From assembly GCA_032209605.1 (NCBI GenBank), contig JASFXZ010000016.1, positions 9,796,001 through 9,860,000 of the forward strand: a stretch of 64,000 nt of DNA, given 5' to 3'. This DNA is from Mactromeris polynyma. Its lineage: Eukaryota > Mollusca > Bivalvia > Venerida > Mactridae. Position 1 is the stretch's first letter. Every line of letters begins with the position of its first letter. This document shows, one piece after another, positions 59,328 through 64,000 of this stretch. The translations under genes were made by a program, and so were the position numbers. The notes beneath the pieces are model-generated. The model worked only from the letters and a program-made list of their open reading frames with translations. It did not search any database and was not told where the DNA came from.

Positions 59328-59735
59328 TGGTTAGAAATGCTTTTTCCAACAATAACGCTTCGACTCCCTGCAAAAGGGTCGGTTGCATCATTCCGAAAGA
59401 ATTGCCGTAGAAGACCGAATTTTCTGTGCCAGCATCACAACGCAATATACGAGGAGTTTTACCCACTTCATTAAGTGCATCCAAATAATATTTTGCAATT
59501 AATTTGGGATTGTTGTTAGTGTCAGAAACCTCTAACCAGATTAGTTTCCTGCTAAAACCATCTATCGCACCATGTATGCAGAAGTCGAACGGCTTCATCT
59601 TATCGTAACCGTCTACGTGCCAAATGTTGTTTGGCCCTTTTGCACAATATACCCGTCTATGGAGACGATGTGCCTTCCGCGTTACAACACCACTTGGATC
59701 CAGTGCTCTCATTATATCCATGACATCATTACACA
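59328..59735 (-). pseudogene. Integrase-like fragment, element copy 4, inverted
   Basis: The minus strand encodes MDIMRALDPSGVVTRKAHRL, IWHVDGYDKMKPF, IHGAIDGFSRKLIWLEV and RCDAGTENSVF, i.e. the first and second catalytic Asp. A frameshift follows and the third site is absent. The piece is bounded by the word array on one side (59,327) and TRIM-like sequence on the other (59,736). Confidence 0.72.
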
Positions 59736-60725
59736 AAGGTAATCTTTTAGGAAATAAGAATACAACACTACTGACATTTACAAGAAATACTGGCATCATG
59801 GCTTTCCTGTTGAGTCTTGCTGCATTAGGAATTCTAAGTCATCCAGACAGCTACTACAGTGTACAAGTAGTACAAAACAGAAGCAAACGAAATCCATCGA
59901 CATCTGGTGACAACACAAGCAACAGAAGAAAACAAGATAGTAAAGATTTAATGAATTCACCGACACAAGAAGTTTTACACACTATTAAACAAATCAGAGT
60001 ACAAAATACAACAAGCAGACGACAAGGGAACATGTGATGTAGAGAAATCCTGTATTTTAGATAATGGTAATATATTACTGGTTGATCGTTACAATAAGAA
60101 ATTAAAATTAGCTGACAGTAGAACATATAAAATCAAATCATCATTAATACTGGATGGTTGTCCAAATTCAGTATGTAAAGGAAGTAGTAAAGAAGCAGCA
60201 GTATGTCTGGATAACAATACAGATTTTATCTACATGTGATAAACTTGTACCAGCACATTCACTTAGTATGAAACATTGATGTATATGTATTGCTGTCATA
60301 AGAGATGTATGTAGGTATTGGTGCATGTGTATATATCTATACGTTGAATGGTAAACGTATACAGACTATCAGTAATAACAAATCAAGTAATTATACATTC
60401 TCACATATCTGTGATATTACTAAGAGTGATGATGAGCAGATGGTTCATGTAGCTGACTTGAAGAATGGTGTGATTACATTGAATACTGATGGAAATGTTG
60501 CATGGAGATATTCTGGTACAGTACTAAGTACAGCATGTGGAGTGTGTACTGATGGTAATGGTAATGTGATTGTATGTGGTAATATATCAGACAATGTAAT
60601 AAAATCATGTTTGAGAAACACGAAAAATCGGTCAATGGCGCTACCGGGAATCGAACCCAGCTAGCCCCATATGGACGATGCATAGGGAAGATTGTTACAC
60701 GTAGTGATGGTGTGGTACGTCTACA
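59736..60725 (+). pseudogene. TRIM/NHL-repeat protein pseudogene, middle and C-terminal part
   Basis: The first block, LSLAALGILSHPDSYYSVQV followed by a Ser/Asn/Lys-rich stretch, is a linker region. After a frameshift near 60,000 come TCDVEKSCILDNGNILLVDR, YNKKLKLADS, YIYTLNGKRIQTIS, HICDITKSDDEQMVHVADL and GVCTDGNGNVIVCGNISDN, with the pattern of an NHL beta-propeller. Stops (TGA at about 60,236 and 60,280), frameshifts and an insertion at about 60,606-60,686 break it. Probably a retrocopy of a TRIM-type E3 ligase gene. Confidence 0.65.
60606..60686 (-). mobile_element. tRNA-like/SINE fragment inserted in the NHL pseudogene
   Basis: The minus strand carries GGTTCGATTCC (60,647-60,657), a perfect RNA polymerase III box B, in a good T-arm (CTGGG/CCCGG) followed by TAGCGCCA. 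No matching 5' acceptor strand or box A is seen upstream, so this is a fragment and not a tRNA gene. It interrupts the NHL reading between ISDNVIK and GKIVTRSDGVVRL. Confidence 0.45.
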
Positions 60726-60857
60726 AACAAGTGAGCTATGATAGAAACAACCATAAACTGATTATTGGTTTAGATAAAAATACCATGATAGTATTATTTT
60801 TATTATAAGACAACACTCGCTATGGACACACACGCCTTTCTCATGGAGCAGGAAAAA

Positions 60858-61800
60858 ACTGATAAAAAAAGAAACTTCCGATTTGTACAGTGTTTGTTGT
60901 GTTAAAGAAATCAATTGTGTATAGAAAGTAGATAGGTAATATTAGCATTGACATGTGTTACCAGGATTCAAGGATTTTAGCGTTTATGTTTGCACTGTTA
61001 ATCGTCAACAACGTGAAACTCGATTTGCAAGTGCATGAATTGTTCAACATGTTCCGTGTGGTATTCGGTCAATTTGTTTTACTTGTCTTACTGATATTTA
61101 TGTCAAGTGAACGAAGACGCTTCAACATTTGTAAAAAAAATAACATTTTTTACATTGTAGCATTTTTTGTATGCCAAGAATACTCAATAATGTACGCGAA
61201 CGTACGGTTGGCATGCTTGATGCTGGCATGTCGACAGAAAATGTTGTAAGGGATGTTGGGAGTTCTAGTCGAGCGATACGAAATATTCGCGCAAGATTTA
61301 GAACGACAGAAGACACCGACGACTTGCCACACCGTGGACGTCCGCGTGTTACAACGCGTGGTCAAGACCCCTATATCAAGAACACGCATTTGCGCAATCG
61401 ATTCCAGACACTACCACTGCTGCTAACACACATGGGCTTCATCATAATAACCGAATCAGTAGGCATACTGATCGCAAATCGTCTACGGGATAACAGTTTA
61501 CACGGACGACGTGCTTTAATGCCACATCTCATACAACTAGAGACACTGTAAAGTTTCTTATAACGAATAACTTTGATTTCAACGACTGACCCGCTAAAAG
61601 TCCTGATCTCAACCCAATCGAGCACGTCTGAGATATTCTGGACAGACTTCGTCAAGCGCTCATTCAGGAATGGAACAATATTCCACAGGCATAAATCAAC
61701 ACCTTAGTCAATTCTAAGCGCCGGTGATGCACTGCAGTGGTCAACTCAAGAGGTGGCCATTGCCCGTAATTAAGTGTTATTTTTTGTTTTTAACCCCTAC
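60858..61800 (+). mobile_element. Tc1/mariner-like transposon, copy 2, internally deleted
   Basis: The left end, AAAAAAAGAAACTTCCGATT, matches copy 1. An open frame at 61,171-61,551 encodes the HTH region (RERTVGMLDAGMSTENV, RGRPRVTTRGQDPYI, HLRNRFQT) and reads into LRDNSLHGRRALMPHL. The central catalytic part is missing. A C-terminal piece reappears at about 61,590 (SPDLNPIEHV, stop, DILDRLRQALIQEWNNIPQ), carrying the Glu-containing block of the DDE site. It is non-autonomous. Confidence 0.78.
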
Positions 61801-61964
61801 CCTCACTAGGTCAAAATTTCCCCCATTTTCTGTTAACCTTTGGCGATCATTTTTGCACCAACCGATGCATCATGGAACACTTGCTATATATACTATTCTT
61901 ATTACAAGATGCTATTAAATTACTTTTATTATATTAAAAATGCTAAGAAATAATTTTCTGTGTT

Positions 61965-62165
61965 GTACTACTTGTAGTAGCTGTCTGGATGACTTAGCAT
62001 TCCTAATGTAGCAAGACTCAACAGGGAAGCCATGATGCCAGTATTTCTTGTAAATGTCAGTAGTGTTGTTTGGTCATGGGGTAATTCTGATTGCCAATTC
62101 TCGACCTTGCGACACATCGATGACCAATTTCTGAGCATCATTACCCTTGTCAGACTCAATCTCAG
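61965..62165 (-). pseudogene. TRIM-like linker fragment, inverted relative to 59,736
   Basis: The minus strand reads FTRNTGIMASLLSLATLGML then SHPDSYYK, nearly identical to the plus-strand block at 59,760-59,860. Upstream of it is coiled-coil-like sequence with frameshifts (MLRNWSSMCRKVENW). The two form an inverted repeat of about 115 bases around the Tc1-like copy 2 and the NHL part. Confidence 0.6.
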
Positions 62166-63550
62166 ACTGAATCATTTCATTATGCACATCATGTATATTT
62201 TGGTTTGCATCATTTCCTTGTTGTACTTTAACGTCTAGAATCCAGTTCTGTCAATGTTGCTGCTTCTATTTTGTCATATGGCTTTGATAGCTTTTATCAA
62301 TTTATTGTTGATTTGATATACCTCCACTTTTCAGTGTTCTAAGTGCATTTCATTTTGCAAAAAAAAATTCTATTGGTGTGATGTTGATTTTGTCTTATTA
62401 AATGTTCATATATCCAAGTAACACTAAGGTCAGTGTCCTTCAAACAGCATGACATTTTTTTGTCAGACAGATGGCTATAATTATGGTAGTTTCAAACCAG
62501 GTTTTCTGTTTGCATGTCAGAAATTGTCACATTCAACAGTTCATGACTAGAGTTCTTATAGTGACGGCGAAGTTTTTTCGATGTGTGAATTACATAAAAC
62601 ACATTGTTCACTAAAACAAGTAGATACAATATTGAGACAAGAAATGCATTGATGCAAAGCATCCAAGGGCGCCGCAAAACTAGTGCTAATGGCGGGAAAA
62701 TGTTTTGGAATAGTCCATTTTCATACTATTATTGGCGTGTATTTCCTTTTAAACACCGTAACTTGCATAAATATCCACGTTACAAGTACCTATGTGTTAA
62801 TATTGATATAAGTAAATTGAAAATGAAGTTTGTTATATTTAATTATTTTTTATTTTATCTTCGACACATGCTGTTTATGTAGAATCGTCCTATTTTTAGG
62901 GGATCAGCAAGTATCATAAACATATCGTTTTAACTTTGTAAAAGACATTTATTCGACAATTCGACAATACAAATGCATTAAAAATATTTTATTTCTAAAT
63001 CATAAAAATACAAAAAGTAACGTGTAATATTTTCTGCAGTTTTTTAACCCTTAATAAAAAATAGATTCAGTTATAAATAGATGCTCCATAGTCTCAAAAA
63101 AATCGTGATTCCATTAAAGGCCCCACCCTCATGGGCGACGCCAATAATAGTAATTTAGCAGGGTGGTTGACAAGGTAGATGACTTGAAATACTGAACAAA
63201 ACAATTTTGTTCTTTCTTAAAATGCCATTAATACTTCCATCCACTGCCATATTGCAAGAGGCGAATGAAGGGTATGTACCTATTCCTGTTCACGTTCATA
63301 TCAGATAAAGCTAATCTTATGTCACATTTACTTTAGAAATAATTTCATACGAGAAAAAAGAATATATTTTTGGGATGGTGAATAATTTGGAATTTATGTA
63401 ACTATTAGTTTAGTGAATATTGCTTGATAGTTGGTTGGCTGTTTGTCAGTGTATCGTGTGTCACTTTTTACCAGATAAAAACGTTATCACTAAGCACCTT
63501 GGTGAAAATTTATATTCTTTGGTTTGTGCTATCTGTTTATTTTTTTTAAG
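62166..63550. other. Unrecognised intergenic or intronic sequence
   Basis: AT-rich. An ATG at 63,222 opens 16 codons (MPLILPSTAILQEANE) that run to a GTATGT donor-like site at 63,272. This could be a first exon, but its phase does not fit the candidate exon at 63,551. Confidence 0.35.
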
Positions 63551-63646
63551 TTCTTGACACTAATGATACCTGCTTGCCTGATACATCTAAGCATGAATTT
63601 GGTCACCTGACGATAGTCCGTCAGCTCAGTGTTGCTCCGAAAAAAG
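63551..63646 (+). CDS. Weak candidate exon of an unidentified gene
   Basis: A T-rich tract ending in AAG precedes the start and AAAAAAG|GTGAGT follows. Only one frame is open (LDTNDTCLPDTSKHEFGHL, then TIVRQLSVAPKK). I do not recognise the family. The phase does not join to the next candidate (TTTTGCAG at about 63,936, open as CDVTTRLPDAIAIQSG in another frame) without a missing exon. Confidence 0.25.
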
Positions 63647-64000
63647 GTGAGTTCAATTTAAAGGTTGTAATCAAAAATGATTTACATATATAATTTATGG
63701 TATTGGTTTTTCATATCAATTTGAAAGAATGGTTAGTTACAAAGACATAATTGCATAACCTTAAAATAATAGTAGAACTATGTTGTTTGAAATTACAGTG
63801 AACATGAGATTTTGTCGACTTGGTTATTTTTCTTACAGGGAAGTGATTTCTTAACTTGCATTTTATTTTAAATACACAGAATATAAAATTATAATATGTA
63901 TATATGTTGAAACTGACAGTACAAGCTTTTTTGCAGATGTGATGTAACCACCAGATTGCCTGATGCTATTGCGATTCAATCCGGTTGGATTTCTCCAAAT
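63647..64000. other. Unrecognised sequence at the window end
   Basis: AT-rich. The last 64 bases after a TTTTTTGCAG acceptor-like site are open in one frame to the window end, which may be the start of an exon. Confidence 0.3.

Noticed and set aside
60640..60720. A functional tRNA gene on the minus strand
   Set aside because: Box B and T-arm are good, but box A, the anticodon arm and the 5' acceptor strand cannot be found.

Overview
This is a eukaryotic, AT-rich, intron-containing genomic window, most probably from a mollusc and within that a bivalve. The case rests on a multi-exon animal gene with GT-AG introns, LINE, Tc1-like and tRNA-derived SINE remnants, TRIM-type B-box/NHL pseudogenes of a kind that is abundant in bivalves, and very heavy minisatellite content. 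No bacterial operons, CRISPR arrays or complete RNA genes are visible. By my reading, tandem arrays make up about a third of the window.

Bases 1-35,820 hold the 3' part of one plus-strand gene that I identify as the ULK4 orthologue (a pseudokinase with a C-terminal ARM/HEAT-like helical region). Twelve exons (198-319 to 34,877-34,946) join in consistent phase into about 460 codons ending in TGA. The kinase-like domain lies upstream of the window. Nine of its eleven introns carry their own, mutually unrelated minisatellite (units of 53, 43, 30, 58, 50, 49, 37, 65, 31, about 37 and 62 bp). One array has copied the 5' splice donor of an exon ten times. Another, about 122 copies of 37 bp, starts inside a SINE.

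Bases 35,820-48,000 are intergenic and repetitive: a 54-bp satellite of exactly 70 units, open in both directions, lying between two related direct repeats; a dead LINE reverse transcriptase; an inverted-repeat element whose arm has expanded into a 66/82-bp minisatellite; a truncated Tc1-like transposase; a CA-rich decamer-like array; a CpG-rich block with a TATA-like motif; and a 39-bp array.

Bases 49,200-59,740 contain four broken copies of a mobile element that encodes a DDE integrase-like protein. It carries iterated GACTTGTGACTTATGAC-type motifs, a strong palindrome and a possible divergent small spliced gene. Copy 3 is split by a 3.6-kb composite LINE insertion. From 59,740 to 62,165 lie TRIM/NHL pseudogene pieces in inverted orientation, a tRNA-like fragment and a second, internally deleted Tc1-like element. 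The last 1.8 kb has at most one weak candidate exon.

The best leads for something undescribed are the one-array-per-intron architecture with duplicated splice signals, the SINE-born satellite, and the integrase element with its palindrome and divergent small ORF.
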